Origin: Sphingomonas lacusdianchii
Lineage (GTDB): Bacteria; Pseudomonadota; Alphaproteobacteria; Sphingomonadales; Sphingomonadaceae
Length of the DNA: 64,000 nt
Direction: 5' to 3'
Assembly (NCBI RefSeq): GCF_022664395.1
Contig: NZ_JAKRET010000005.1
Span: forward strand, 62,001-126,000
Of the stretch, positions 10,135 through 18,035 are shown in pieces (position 1 is the first letter of the stretch; every line of letters starts with the position of its first letter). The notes beneath the pieces were generated by a model. The model was not told where the DNA came from. It was given only the letters and a program-made list of their open reading frames with translations, and searched no databases. Position numbers and translations under genes: made by a program.

Positions 10135-11895
10135 TTGCAGGCAGGCGAAGCGGTGATTCCGGTAGCGGCCGATTGGCCGCGCATGTCGATGGCGCAGGTG
10201 CAGGCGGCGCTGACCGCGACGGGCGCCCCGTTCGAGATGGCGACCGAGACGATCCGCGGCGTGCCGACGCGGATATGGAAGAACGCACCGGCGAACCTTG
10301 CGCAGCTGATCGCTTTTTCGCGCAGCCATGGCGAGCGGCTGGCAACGATCCATGAGGATCAGCGGGTGACGTACGAGGCGCAGTATCGCGCGATCGCGAC
10401 GCTGGCGAAGCATCTGCAGGACAGCGGCATTGGCAAGGGCGACCGGGTGGCACTGGCGATGCGCAACATGCCCGAATGGCCGGTAGCCTTCTTCGCGATC
10501 GTCGCGATCGGAGCGATCTGCGTACCGCTGAACGCATGGTGGAGCCCGCAGGAACTCGCCTTCGGAGTGAATGATTCGGGCGCGCGGATGCTGATCGTCG
10601 ATCGGCAGCGGCATGACCGGTTGGGTGGCGACTATAGCGCCATGCCGGGGCTGGAGAGCGTTATCGTGGCGCGGGCGCGCGAAGCACTGGCGGCACCGGC
10701 GCGGGCGTTGGAGGACGTTATCGGCAGTTGTACCGACTATGCGGCGCTGCCCGTGGTCGACCTACCCGCGGTAGCGATCGCGCCGGAGGACGATGCGACG
10801 ATCTTCTACACCAGCGGTACGACCGGCAAGCCCAAGGGGGCGTTGGGTACGCACCGCAATCTGGCGACCAACATCTTCTCTAGCGCCTATATCGCCGCAC
10901 GGGCGATGTTGCGGCGGGGCGAGATGCCGCCGCCCGCGCCGCAGCCCAAGGTCGGGTTGCTGGTCATCCCCTTTTTCCACGTCACCGCGTGCAGCGCATC
11001 GCTGATGGGGGCGATGGCGAGCGGAACGACGCTGGTGCTGATGCGCAAATGGGACGCGGGACAGGCGCTGGCGCTGATCGAGCGCGAGCGGGTGCAGGTG
11101 ACCGGCGGGGTGCCGACGATCGCGTGGCAACTGCTGGAGCATCCCGACCGCGACCAGTATGACCTGTCGTCGCTGGAGGTCGTGCAATATGGCGGCGCAC
11201 CGTCCGCGCCCGATCTGGTGCGGCGGATCCACGAGGTGTTCGGCGCGATGCCCGGCAATGGCTGGGGCATGACCGAGACGATGGCGACCGTCACCCAGCA
11301 TAGCGCCGAGGAATATCTCAACCGCCCGACCAGCTGCGGTCCGCCGGTACCGGTCGCCGATTTGAAGATCATGGCCCCCGACGGCACGTGCGAACTGCCG
11401 GTGGGGGAGGTCGGCGAACTATGGGCGCGCGGGCCGATGATCGTGAAGGGTTACTGGAACTGCCCCGAAGCGACCGCCGAGACGTTCGTCGACGGATGGG
11501 TCCGCACCGGCGATCTGGCGCGGCTGGACGAGGAAGGCTTCTGCTTCATCGTCGACCGGGCCAAGGACATCATCATCCGCGGCGGCGAAAATATCTATTC
11601 GATCGAGGTCGAGGACGTGTTGTACGCGCATCCCGCCGTTACCGATGCCGCGCTGGTCGGGGTGCCTGATCGGGTGCTGGGCGAGGTGCCGGTGGCGGTT
11701 GTGCATCTGGGCCCCGGCTGTGCCGCGAGCGAGGGCGAGTTGCAGGACTTCGTTCGCGCGCGGCTCGCGGCGTTCAAGGTGCCGGTCGCGGTGCGTTTTT
11801 CCGACACGGTGCTGCCAAGAAACGCCAATGGGAAGATCGTGAAAAGCGAACTGCGCCAGATGTTTGCGGCGGTTGACGCGGCCAAAGTTCACTAA
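10135..11895 (+). CDS. Class I adenylate-forming acyl-CoA ligase
   Basis: ATP-dependent ligase of 586 aa that activates a carboxylic acid as acyl-AMP and then acyl-CoA. It contains the phosphate loop FYTSGTTGKPKGALGTH, the A5 motif GNGWGMTETMATVT, YWNCPEATAETFVDGWVRTGD with the ribose-binding Asp, the hinge FIVDRAKDIIIRGGENIYSIEVE, and the C-terminal catalytic Lys in NANGKIVKSEL. TTG 10135 is preferred because AGGAG lies 8 bases upstream; an in-frame ATG at 10183 is the alternative. It is divergent from the beta-oxidation operon and probably feeds it. Substrate range (fatty acid or aromatic/branched acid) is undetermined. Confidence 0.88.
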   Translation: MQAGEAVIPVAADWPRMSMAQVQAALTATGAPFEMATETIRGVPTRIWKNAPANLAQLIAFSRSHGERLATIHEDQRVTYEAQYRAIATLAKHLQDSGIGKGDRVALAMRNMPEWPVAFFAIVAIGAICVPLNAWWSPQELAFGVNDSGARMLIVDRQRHDRLGGDYSAMPGLESVIVARAREALAAPARALEDVIGSCTDYAALPVVDLPAVAIAPEDDATIFYTSGTTGKPKGALGTHRNLATNIFSSAYIAARAMLRRGEMPPPAPQPKVGLLVIPFFHVTACSASLMGAMASGTTLVLMRKWDAGQALALIERERVQVTGGVPTIAWQLLEHPDRDQYDLSSLEVVQYGGAPSAPDLVRRIHEVFGAMPGNGWGMTETMATVTQHSAEEYLNRPTSCGPPVPVADLKIMAPDGTCELPVGEVGELWARGPMIVKGYWNCPEATAETFVDGWVRTGDLARLDEEGFCFIVDRAKDIIIRGGENIYSIEVEDVLYAHPAVTDAALVGVPDRVLGEVPVAVVHLGPGCAASEGELQDFVRARLAAFKVPVAVRFSDTVLPRNANGKIVKSELRQMFAAVDAAKVH

Positions 11896-11957
11896 GTTCA
11901 CACTTGCGGGGGTTTTGTGTGTGTTGGGGGCGTTGCCTCATTTCCCCCGTTCCCTCC

Positions 11958-12134
11958 GCGCAGGCGAGGCCTTCGTGAAAGCCGGGCCTTCAAGCCCAAC
12001 TCCATCGTACCCCGGCGGAGGCCGGGGTCCAGTCGGCAGGGCCTTCGTGTAAGTTACGAGCGTCCCTCAACTGGGCCCCGGCCTTCGCCGGGGTACGGGA
12101 AAAGAAGTTTCGCAGAGGTCTCGCTTACGCGGGG
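11958..12134. repeat. Composite inverted repeat, copy A (REPIN/MITE-like)
   Basis: Inside a 387-base gap (11896-12282) with no gene. Inner arms at 12007-12032 (GTACCCCGGC...GGGGTCCAG) and 12071-12096 are inverted copies, each also a hairpin by itself. Outer arms GCGAGGCCTTCGTGAAAG (left) and TTTCGCAGAGGTCTCGC (right) are also inverted relative to each other. The same architecture occurs in copies B and D, and partly C. Beyond the repeat, 12135-12282 shows no other structure I recognise apart from being leader of the ABC-F gene. Confidence 0.8.
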
Positions 12135-12282
12135 AACAGCGTGGTGTTTGTTCGTCGGAACGTTGTCAAAGAGCGCGCGCGCGTCATGCGGCGGGCGCAG
12201 GTCCTGCGCCGAAGCTGACGTGTAGGAAAGCGGTTCCGCCACGCCCTTCGCAAACGCGGCGAAAAATGCTAGGCGCGCGGCC

Positions 12283-14139
12283 ATGCTCAATCTGAACGGT
12301 ATCACGGTGCGCCTGGGCGGGCGGACGATCCTCGACAATGCCAGCGCGGCGCTGCCGCCAGGGAGCCGCGTCGGGCTGATCGGCCGCAATGGCGCGGGCA
12401 AGTCGACGCTGGTGCGGGTGATCGCCGGGCAATTGGAGCCCGACACCGGCACCGCCGAAATGCCGCGTGGCAGCCGGCTGGGCTATGTCGCGCAGGAAGC
12501 ACCCGCCGGACAGGCCACGCCGTTCGATACGGTGCTGGAAGCCGATGTCGAGCGCGCCAAGCTGATGCACGATGCCGAGACGGTGACCGATCCCGACCGG
12601 CTGGGCGATATTCACGAACGGCTGCTGGCGATCGACGCCTATGGCGCACCGGCGCGGGCGGCGCGCATCCTGGTCGGGTTGGGGTTCGACGAGGAGATGC
12701 AGCAGCGGCCGTTGGAGAGCTATTCGGGTGGCTGGCGGATGCGCGTGGCGTTGGCGGCACTGCTGTTCAGCCAGCCCGACGTGCTGCTGCTCGACGAACC
12801 GTCGAACCACCTTGACCTCGAAGCGGTGATGTGGTTGGAGGATTTCCTGAAAGGGTACAAGGCGACGATCGTCGTCGTCAGCCACGAACGCGATTTCCTG
12901 AACAACGTCGTCGACCATATCCTGCACCTGCATCAGGGCAAGATCACGCTCTATCCCGGCGGTTACGACGCGTTCGAGAAGCAGCGGGCCGAACGGCTGG
13001 CCCAGCTGGAGGCGGCGCGCGCCAACCAGGCGGCGCAGCGGGCCAAGCTGCAGGAATATGTCGCCAAGAACTCGGCGCGCGCCTCGACCGCCAAGCAGGC
13101 GCAGTCGCGGTTGAAGATCCTCGCCAAGATGAAGCCGATCGCGGCGATGGCCGAGGACCCCAGCCTGTCGTTCGACTTTCCCGATCCCGATGAACTGCGC
13201 CCGCCACTGATCACGCTCGACATGGCGAGCGTCGGCTATGGCGAGACGCCGATTTTGAAGCGGCTCAACCTGCGGATCGATCCCGAGGATCGCATCGCGC
13301 TGCTCGGGCGGAACGGCAACGGCAAGACGACGCTCGCCCGGCTGCTTGCGGCGCAGCTGGCGCCGATGGATGGCGACATGAACGCAGCCGGCAAGATGAA
13401 GGTCGGCTATTTCACCCAGTATCAGGTGGAGGAACTGAGCACCGACGACACGCCGCTGGAGCATATGACGCGGCAGATGAAGGGCGCGTCGCCCGCCGCC
13501 GTGCGCGCGCAACTGGGGCGGTTCGGCTTTTCGGGGGATAAGGCGACGACGCTGGTCGGCAAGCTCTCGGGTGGGGAACGCGCGCGGCTGGCGTTGGCGC
13601 TCATCACGCGCGACGCGCCGCATATGCTGATCCTCGACGAACCGACCAACCACTTGGACGTCGACGCGCGCGAGGCGCTGGTGCAGGCGCTCAACGCCTA
13701 TACCGGTTGCGTCCTGCTGGTCAGCCACGACCGCCACATGCTGGAGGCGACGGCGGATCGGCTGGTGCTGGTCGATGAGGGGACCGCGAAGGAATTCGAC
13801 GGGACCATCGACGATTATATCGCGCTGGTCTTGGGCAATTCGGCGAAGGAAAAGGCGGCCAAGGCCAACAAGAAGAACGACCGCAAGGCCGCCGCCGAAG
13901 CGCGCGAAAAGGCGCAGGTGCTGAAGAAGGGCGCGCAGGCGATCGAGCGCGATTTGGCGCGGTTGACCGAACAGCGCGATGCGCTCGACGCGGCGATGGC
14001 GGGGCAGGCGATCCCGGCGCTGGCCAAGCTGACCATGGCGCAGCTGATGAAGCGGCGCGCGAGCCTCGATACCGAGATCGAGGTGGCGGAGACGAAGTGG
14101 ATGGAGGCGAACGAGGCGTTGGAGGCGCTGGCGGCGTAA
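12283..14139 (+). CDS. ABC-F family ATP-binding protein
   Basis: Soluble 618-aa protein with two ABC domains and no membrane part, the ABC-F arrangement of ribosome-associated translation factors. Domain 1 has GRNGAGKST and signature YSGGWRMR with VLLLDEPSNHLDLE. Domain 2 has GRNGNGKTT, LSGGERARLAL and LILDEPTNHLDVD. Between them lies the helical interdomain linker (residues ~235-300, YPGGYDAFEKQRAERLAQLE onward). After domain 2 comes a charged coiled coil (residues ~520-618, KEKAAKANKKNDRKAAAEAR). The linker and coiled coil fit the Uup/YheS-type housekeeping groups better than antibiotic-resistance members, but the exact subfamily needs a tree. Confidence 0.92.
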   Translation: MLNLNGITVRLGGRTILDNASAALPPGSRVGLIGRNGAGKSTLVRVIAGQLEPDTGTAEMPRGSRLGYVAQEAPAGQATPFDTVLEADVERAKLMHDAETVTDPDRLGDIHERLLAIDAYGAPARAARILVGLGFDEEMQQRPLESYSGGWRMRVALAALLFSQPDVLLLDEPSNHLDLEAVMWLEDFLKGYKATIVVVSHERDFLNNVVDHILHLHQGKITLYPGGYDAFEKQRAERLAQLEAARANQAAQRAKLQEYVAKNSARASTAKQAQSRLKILAKMKPIAAMAEDPSLSFDFPDPDELRPPLITLDMASVGYGETPILKRLNLRIDPEDRIALLGRNGNGKTTLARLLAAQLAPMDGDMNAAGKMKVGYFTQYQVEELSTDDTPLEHMTRQMKGASPAAVRAQLGRFGFSGDKATTLVGKLSGGERARLALALITRDAPHMLILDEPTNHLDVDAREALVQALNAYTGCVLLVSHDRHMLEATADRLVLVDEGTAKEFDGTIDDYIALVLGNSAKEKAAKANKKNDRKAAAEAREKAQVLKKGAQAIERDLARLTEQRDALDAAMAGQAIPALAKLTMAQLMKRRASLDTEIEVAETKWMEANEALEALAA

Positions 14140-14284
14140 GGTTTGGCTACGGCATCGCTGCCGTCCGGCGGAATGCAATCCGTCTTCGAAGGCGTTCGAG
14201 CAAACTCTACGTGGAGATTGCGCTGTTGTGAATAGGGACAGCCTTGGCTTATGCAGTACGCGGTTGGTTTCGGGTGCCCGATCG

Positions 14285-14662
14285 ATGACCATCATGGACT
14301 CGTCGCAACGCTTTCTTGTTCGTAATGCCGCGAACAGTTCAAAGGTGGCAGCACTGCTGCTCATCGCGAGTGTCGGTTGGCTCTCGCTGGATTATGCGGG
14401 TTTAGAAGACCTGACGAGTCCATGGGTAGCGCTACCACTGTTTCCCCTCGGTCTGATTTACATCGCGGAACGGCTTGGCAAATTCCGATGGTTTGTTGGA
14501 ATGACGTTGCCATGCCTATGCGTACTGACGGCTTCAGTTGTCATGACTTGGGTGGTGAACACCAAGTCGCTGCCGACCGTTGCGTTGGCATGCTCTGCGG
14601 TGGGAGTTATCGCCGCGTGCGGTTTTCTTATGGTTCGGCTATTTACTTTCAGTCCAGACTAA
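14285..14662 (+). CDS. Hypothetical low-GC membrane protein
   Basis: Unrecognised protein of 125 aa from ATG 14285 (MTIMDSSQRF) or 144 aa from GTG 14228. It shows about four hydrophobic stretches (SSKVAALLLIASVGWLSL; LTSPWVALPLFPLGLIYI; WFVGMTLPCLCVLTASVV; LPTVALACSAVGVIAACG), so it is probably an inner-membrane protein. Codons are noticeably AT-richer at third positions than all neighbours, and the flanks (14140-14840) are also AT-richer, suggesting acquired DNA. No clear ribosome site, no partner gene. It could also be a decaying gene; function unknown. Confidence 0.5.
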   Translation: MTIMDSSQRFLVRNAANSSKVAALLLIASVGWLSLDYAGLEDLTSPWVALPLFPLGLIYIAERLGKFRWFVGMTLPCLCVLTASVVMTWVVNTKSLPTVALACSAVGVIAACGFLMVRLFTFSPD

Positions 14663-14839
14663 AAAACTGTAAGAGGCCTTGGTTTGTGAAGTAATCGACC
14701 AAGTTGTATCCAGTATATTTGATGCTCGATTCAGTGGTGTTCGCGACCAGACCGGTCGAATGAGACCGTCGAATGGCGCAGGAAGAGAGCGCTCGCACAA
14801 CACGCGACACCGCCGCCGCCACCCGCTAAGACACAAGGA

Positions 14840-16480
14840 ATGTCCGACTCCTTCCTCGCCCTCGACATCCCTGACCAGCCTGCCGCCGCGCAGCCATACC
14901 GCGTGCTCGCGCGCAAATATCGGCCGCAGACGTTCAGCCAGCTGATCGGGCAGGATGCGATGGTCACGACGCTGGGCAACGCAATCAAGCGCGGGCGGTT
15001 GGCGCATGCGTTCCTGCTCACGGGCGTGCGCGGGGTCGGCAAGACGTCGACCGCGCGGCTGATCGCCAAGGCACTCAATTGCATCGGGCCGGACGGGCAG
15101 GGTGGGCCGACGATCGATCCGTGCGGGGTGTGCGAGCCGTGCCGCGCGATCGCCGAAGGGCGGCATATCGACGTGATCGAGATCGACGCCGCGTCGAACA
15201 ACGGCGTCGACAGCGTGCGCGAGATGACCGAGGCGGTGCGCTATGCCGCGGTGTCGGCGCGCTTCAAGATCTACATCATCGACGAAGTGCACATGATGTC
15301 GACGCCGGCGTTCAACGCGCTGCTCAAGACGCTGGAAGAACCGCCCGCGCACGTCAAATTCCTGCTGGCGACGACCGAGGTGCACAAGGTGCCGGTGACG
15401 GTCCTGTCGCGCTGCCAGCGCTTCGACCTGCGGCGCATTCCGGCCGACCTGCTGGCCGGGCATTTTGCGCATGTCGTCGAGGCGGAGGGCGTCGAGGCCG
15501 AGCCGGAGGCGCTGCAACTGATCGCGCGCGCGGCCGAAGGGTCGGCGCGCGACGGGCTGTCGATCCTCGACCAGGCGATCGCGCATGGCGGGCTGGAAGG
15601 CGAGGGCGTGCGCGCCGACGCGGTGCGGCAGATGCTGGGCCTGTCCGATCGCGGCGCGATCCGGGGGCTGTTCGACTTGTTGCTCAAGGCGGATGCGGCG
15701 GGGGCGCTGCGGGCGTTGCGCGCGCAATATGATCTGGGCGTCGATCCGGCGGCGGTGCTGCGGACGTTGCTCGAAACCGTGCATGCGGTGACGATCGTCA
15801 AGGTCGGCGGCGATCGCGGGCCGGGCCAGTCGGCCGAGGAGCGCGCGGCGTTCGATGCGTGGAGCGCGCTGTCGTTTCCGATGCTGCATCGGTTGTGGCA
15901 GTTGCTGCTGAAGGGGCATGAGGAAGTGTCGCGGGCGGCGCTGCCGATCGAGGCGTGCGAGATGGCGTTGCTGCGCATCGTCCATGCATCGTCGCTGCCC
16001 GATCCGGGCACGCTGGCGAAGCAACTGGCGGCGGGGCAGGTGCCGGCGATGGCCCCTGCTTCGGCTCCTTCCGCCCCGGCGGCGGCAGAGGTCGCGGTCG
16101 ACCCGGTGCCCGAGACGATGGAGCAGGTCGCGAACCTCTTGTCGAAACATGGCCGCCATTCGCTGGAGGCACAATTTCGTAATTGCGCGCGAATGATCCG
16201 GCTGGAGCCGCAGCTGATCGAACTGAGCGGATCGCGGCCCTTGCCCGCCGATTTCGCGCGCGATCTCGAGAATGCGCTCAAAGGGATCACCGGCAGCCAT
16301 TGGCGCGTTCTGATCGGCGAGGGGGCGGGAGCGCCTACCCTACGCGAGCAGGAAACGGCCAAGGCGGACTCGGAACGCGAACAGGTTTTGCAGTCACCGC
16401 TGGTACAGGCGGCGTTACAGGCGTTTCCGGACGCCACCCTCGATCATTGGCAACGCAGCGACGGGAGTATCGCGCGATGA
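14840..16480 (+). CDS. dnaX: DNA polymerase III subunit gamma/tau
   Basis: Clamp-loader ATPase subunit, 546 aa. The start MSDSFLALDIPDQP leads into YRVLARKYRPQTFSQLIGQD, which is the family hallmark. Walker A is GVRGVGKTSTARL, the zinc site has the Cys cluster CIG...CGVCEPCRAI, Walker B plus sensor is YIIDEVHMMSTPAFNALLKTLEEPP, and the arginine-finger segment is LATTEVHKVPVTVLSRCQRF. The C-terminal tau part is present (EQVANLLSKHGRHSLEAQF onward) but no slippery frameshift site was identified. AAGGA precedes the ATG. The 177 bases upstream (14663-14839) hold no recognised gene; an SRP RNA was looked for and not found. Confidence 0.97.
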   Translation: MSDSFLALDIPDQPAAAQPYRVLARKYRPQTFSQLIGQDAMVTTLGNAIKRGRLAHAFLLTGVRGVGKTSTARLIAKALNCIGPDGQGGPTIDPCGVCEPCRAIAEGRHIDVIEIDAASNNGVDSVREMTEAVRYAAVSARFKIYIIDEVHMMSTPAFNALLKTLEEPPAHVKFLLATTEVHKVPVTVLSRCQRFDLRRIPADLLAGHFAHVVEAEGVEAEPEALQLIARAAEGSARDGLSILDQAIAHGGLEGEGVRADAVRQMLGLSDRGAIRGLFDLLLKADAAGALRALRAQYDLGVDPAAVLRTLLETVHAVTIVKVGGDRGPGQSAEERAAFDAWSALSFPMLHRLWQLLLKGHEEVSRAALPIEACEMALLRIVHASSLPDPGTLAKQLAAGQVPAMAPASAPSAPAAAEVAVDPVPETMEQVANLLSKHGRHSLEAQFRNCARMIRLEPQLIELSGSRPLPADFARDLENALKGITGSHWRVLIGEGAGAPTLREQETAKADSEREQVLQSPLVQAALQAFPDATLDHWQRSDGSIAR

Positions 16481-16800
16481 AGAATCTCGACGACATCATG
16501 GCCATGGCGCAGAATGTGCAAAGCGAACTGACCAAGGCTCAGGCGAATCTCGACACGATCGAGGTCGACGGACAATCGGGCGGCGGGCTGGTCAAGGTCC
16601 GCGCATCGGCCAAGGGGCGCATCCTCGGCGTCGATATCGACGATTCGCTGTTGCAGCCGTCTGAAAAGCAGATGCTCGAAGACCTGATCGTCGCGGCGTT
16701 CAATGACGCGCGGGCGAAGGCGGATGCGGCCAGCTCGACCGAAATGTCGAAGCTGACCAGCGGCCTGCCGCTGCCCCCGGGGTTCAAGCTGCCGTTCTGA
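16477..16800 (+). CDS. ybaB: YbaB/EbfC family nucleoid-associated protein
   Basis: A 107-aa DNA-binding dimer, MKNLDDIMAMAQNVQSELTKAQ, with the central GGGLVKVRASAKGRILGVDIDDSLL beta region and the C-terminal GLPLPPGFKLPF found in alphaproteobacterial members. The ATG overlaps the dnaX stop (ATGA), the standard dnaX-ybaB coupling. In many genomes recR follows; here it does not, and a small membrane-protein gene sits next instead. Role: nucleoid organisation or gene regulation, from family knowledge. Confidence 0.95.
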   Translation: MKNLDDIMAMAQNVQSELTKAQANLDTIEVDGQSGGGLVKVRASAKGRILGVDIDDSLLQPSEKQMLEDLIVAAFNDARAKADAASSTEMSKLTSGLPLPPGFKLPF

Positions 16801-16817
16801 GCGGTCGGAACGCTGCT

Positions 16818-16842
16818 GGAACAACCGGTTATGCCGGGTGTT
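16818..16842 (+). promoter_or_regulatory. Candidate EcfG-type (general stress) promoter
   Basis: GGAAC at 16818-16822, then 16 bases, then TGTT at 16839-16842. The alphaproteobacterial EcfG consensus is GGAAC-N16/17-CGTT, so there is one mismatch. It would start a transcript about 20-25 bases before the ribosome site of the small membrane-protein gene. A motif this short can arise by chance. Confidence 0.35.
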
Positions 16843-16873
16843 TTCGAGCGATCAGTTTGTAGGGAGGATGACC

Positions 16874-17122
16874 ATGCAGCCCGATCGTATCAAAACCACC
16901 ACCAACGGCGCGCCGCATACGACGATCATCGAACGGCGTGGATCGGGCGGCGGGCTGTTGATCGGCCTTGCCGTGCTGATCGCGGTGATCGTCGGTGCCT
17001 ATTTCCTGCTGAACAACACGAATAACGACACGGCGCGGACCAATGCGGTCACGTCGGCGGCGAAGAGCGTCGGTTCGGCGGCGGACAAGGCCGGCGATGC
17101 GGTCGAACGGGCGACGAAGTAA
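16874..17122 (+). CDS. Small single-pass membrane protein
   Basis: Predicted 82-aa protein from ATG 16874; GGGAGG ends six bases before it, which rules out the upstream ATG at 16868 and the longer form at 16838. The N-terminus is polar (MQPDRIKTTTNGAPHTT), then IIERRGSGGG leads into one transmembrane helix (LLIGLAVLIAVIVGAYFLL). A polar tail follows with alternating Ala/Lys (AAKSVGSAADKAGDAVERATK), reminiscent of stress-related amphipathic repeats. No family recognised. A possible EcfG promoter upstream suggests general stress control, inferred only. Confidence 0.7.
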   Translation: MQPDRIKTTTNGAPHTTIIERRGSGGGLLIGLAVLIAVIVGAYFLLNNTNNDTARTNAVTSAAKSVGSAADKAGDAVERATK

Positions 17123-17140
17123 CCGACCGATCGTGCGTTG

Positions 17141-17159
17141 CCCCGGATCCGGTCCGGGG
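17141..17159. terminator. Bidirectional GC hairpin between convergent genes
   Basis: CCCCGGA at 17141-17147 pairs with TCCGGGG at 17153-17159 around a 5-base loop. It sits between the convergent stops of the small membrane protein and mtgA. No T-run on the plus side beyond GTTT, so it may be a weak or Rho-assisted terminator. Confidence 0.5.
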
Positions 17160-17166
17160 CGACGTT

Positions 17167-17892
17167 TCAATTCAGGCAGCGGTCCAGTCCCTCGCGACGG
17201 ACGATGCCGATGCGGCGTTCGATCGTGCGGGCGTAACGCCGGGTGAAGCCGGTTGGGGCGATGCCGGCGCGCTGCTTGGGCAGCGGCAGGACGGCGGCGA
17301 TCTGCGCGGCTTCGCGGCCGGAGAGCTTGGCGGCGCCGTGCTTGAAATAGCGCTGCGATCCGGCCTCGACGCCATAGGTGTCGATGCCGGTTTCGGCGAC
17401 GTTGAGATAAACTTCCATGATCCGCCGCTTGCCCCACAGCGCCTCGATCAGAACGGCGAAATAGGCCTCCATGCCTTTCCGGAAATAGCCGCCGCCTTGC
17501 CACAGGAAGACGTTCTTTGCGGTCTGTTGGCTGATCGTCGATCCGCCGCGGATGCGGCCGCCCTGCGCGTTGCGGCGGGCGGCATTGGCGATGGCGGCAT
17601 AGTCGAAGCCGTTATGCCCGCAGAAACGGCTGTCCTCCGCCGCGATGACCGCGCGGGGCATGTCCGGGTCGATATTCGACAGGCTGCGCCATGGTTTGGT
17701 GACGCCATGGCCGGTCGGCACGTCGCCGAGCATGGTCAGGGTGATCGGCGGGGGCACGAAGCGGAGCAGCAGGACCCACAGTACCGATAGGACCACGAAG
17801 CCGAGCAGGCCCTTGATCGCCCAGCCGATCAGGCGGCGAGTCCAGCCTCGGGCGGCAGTGGGTTTGGGGCGGGGTGCGGTGCGGGCGGCCAT
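17167..17892 (-). CDS. mtgA: Monofunctional biosynthetic peptidoglycan transglycosylase
   Basis: GT51 glycosyltransferase that polymerises lipid II into glycan strands at the periplasmic face. The 241-aa protein has one N-terminal membrane helix (LIGWAIKGLLGFVVLSVLWV) after a basic tail. It then has the GT51 motifs AVIAAEDSRFCGHNGFDY (catalytic Glu), RGGSTISQQTAKNVFL, and KRRIMEVYLNVAETGIDTYG (second Glu region). There is no transpeptidase domain, which separates it from class A PBPs. Full length for the family. It converges with the small membrane protein. Confidence 0.95.
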   Translation of the reverse strand: MAARTAPRPKPTAARGWTRRLIGWAIKGLLGFVVLSVLWVLLLRFVPPPITLTMLGDVPTGHGVTKPWRSLSNIDPDMPRAVIAAEDSRFCGHNGFDYAAIANAARRNAQGGRIRGGSTISQQTAKNVFLWQGGGYFRKGMEAYFAVLIEALWGKRRIMEVYLNVAETGIDTYGVEAGSQRYFKHGAAKLSGREAAQIAAVLPLPKQRAGIAPTGFTRRYARTIERRIGIVRREGLDRCLN

Positions 17893-17976
17893 CGCCGACC
17901 GCTAGCGGTAGTGCGTGGGGAAGGGCAAGTCGGCAACGCGCGTCGTCGCAAAAGCCCCGGGCGACATGGGTTATGG

Positions 17977-17998
17977 ATCCCGGCCTTCGCCGGGATGA
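17977..17998. repeat. Single REP-like hairpin
   Basis: GGATCCCGGCC-TTC-GCCGGGATGA, a solitary inner-arm unit of the same sequence type as the paired repeats elsewhere in the window. It is without a partner or outer arms. It lies in the mtgA upstream region. Confidence 0.55.
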
Positions 17999-18005
17999 GG
18001 AAGGG

Positions 18006-18029
18006 GGGGCGGGCCAGCGCGCCCGCCCC
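18006..18029 (-). terminator. Putative rpoH terminator
   Basis: GGGGCGGGC at 18006-18014 pairs perfectly with GCCCGCCCC at 18021-18029 (9-bp stem, 6-base loop), beginning 6 bases past the rpoH stop on the minus strand. It is followed by CCCTTCC rather than a U-run, so intrinsic termination is plausible but not certain. Confidence 0.5.
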
Positions 18030-18035
18030 GGTCGG

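Noticed and set aside
12184-14364. Long open frame (726 codons) antisense to the ABC-F gene
   Set aside because: High-GC shadow: opposite strand encodes clear ABC motifs, while this reading is Arg/Gln/His-rich and without motifs or ribosome site.
14690-14839. Possible SRP (4.5S) RNA gene upstream of dnaX
   Set aside because: Position is typical, but the conserved GGAAG...AGCAGCC core and a matching long hairpin could not be found on either strand.
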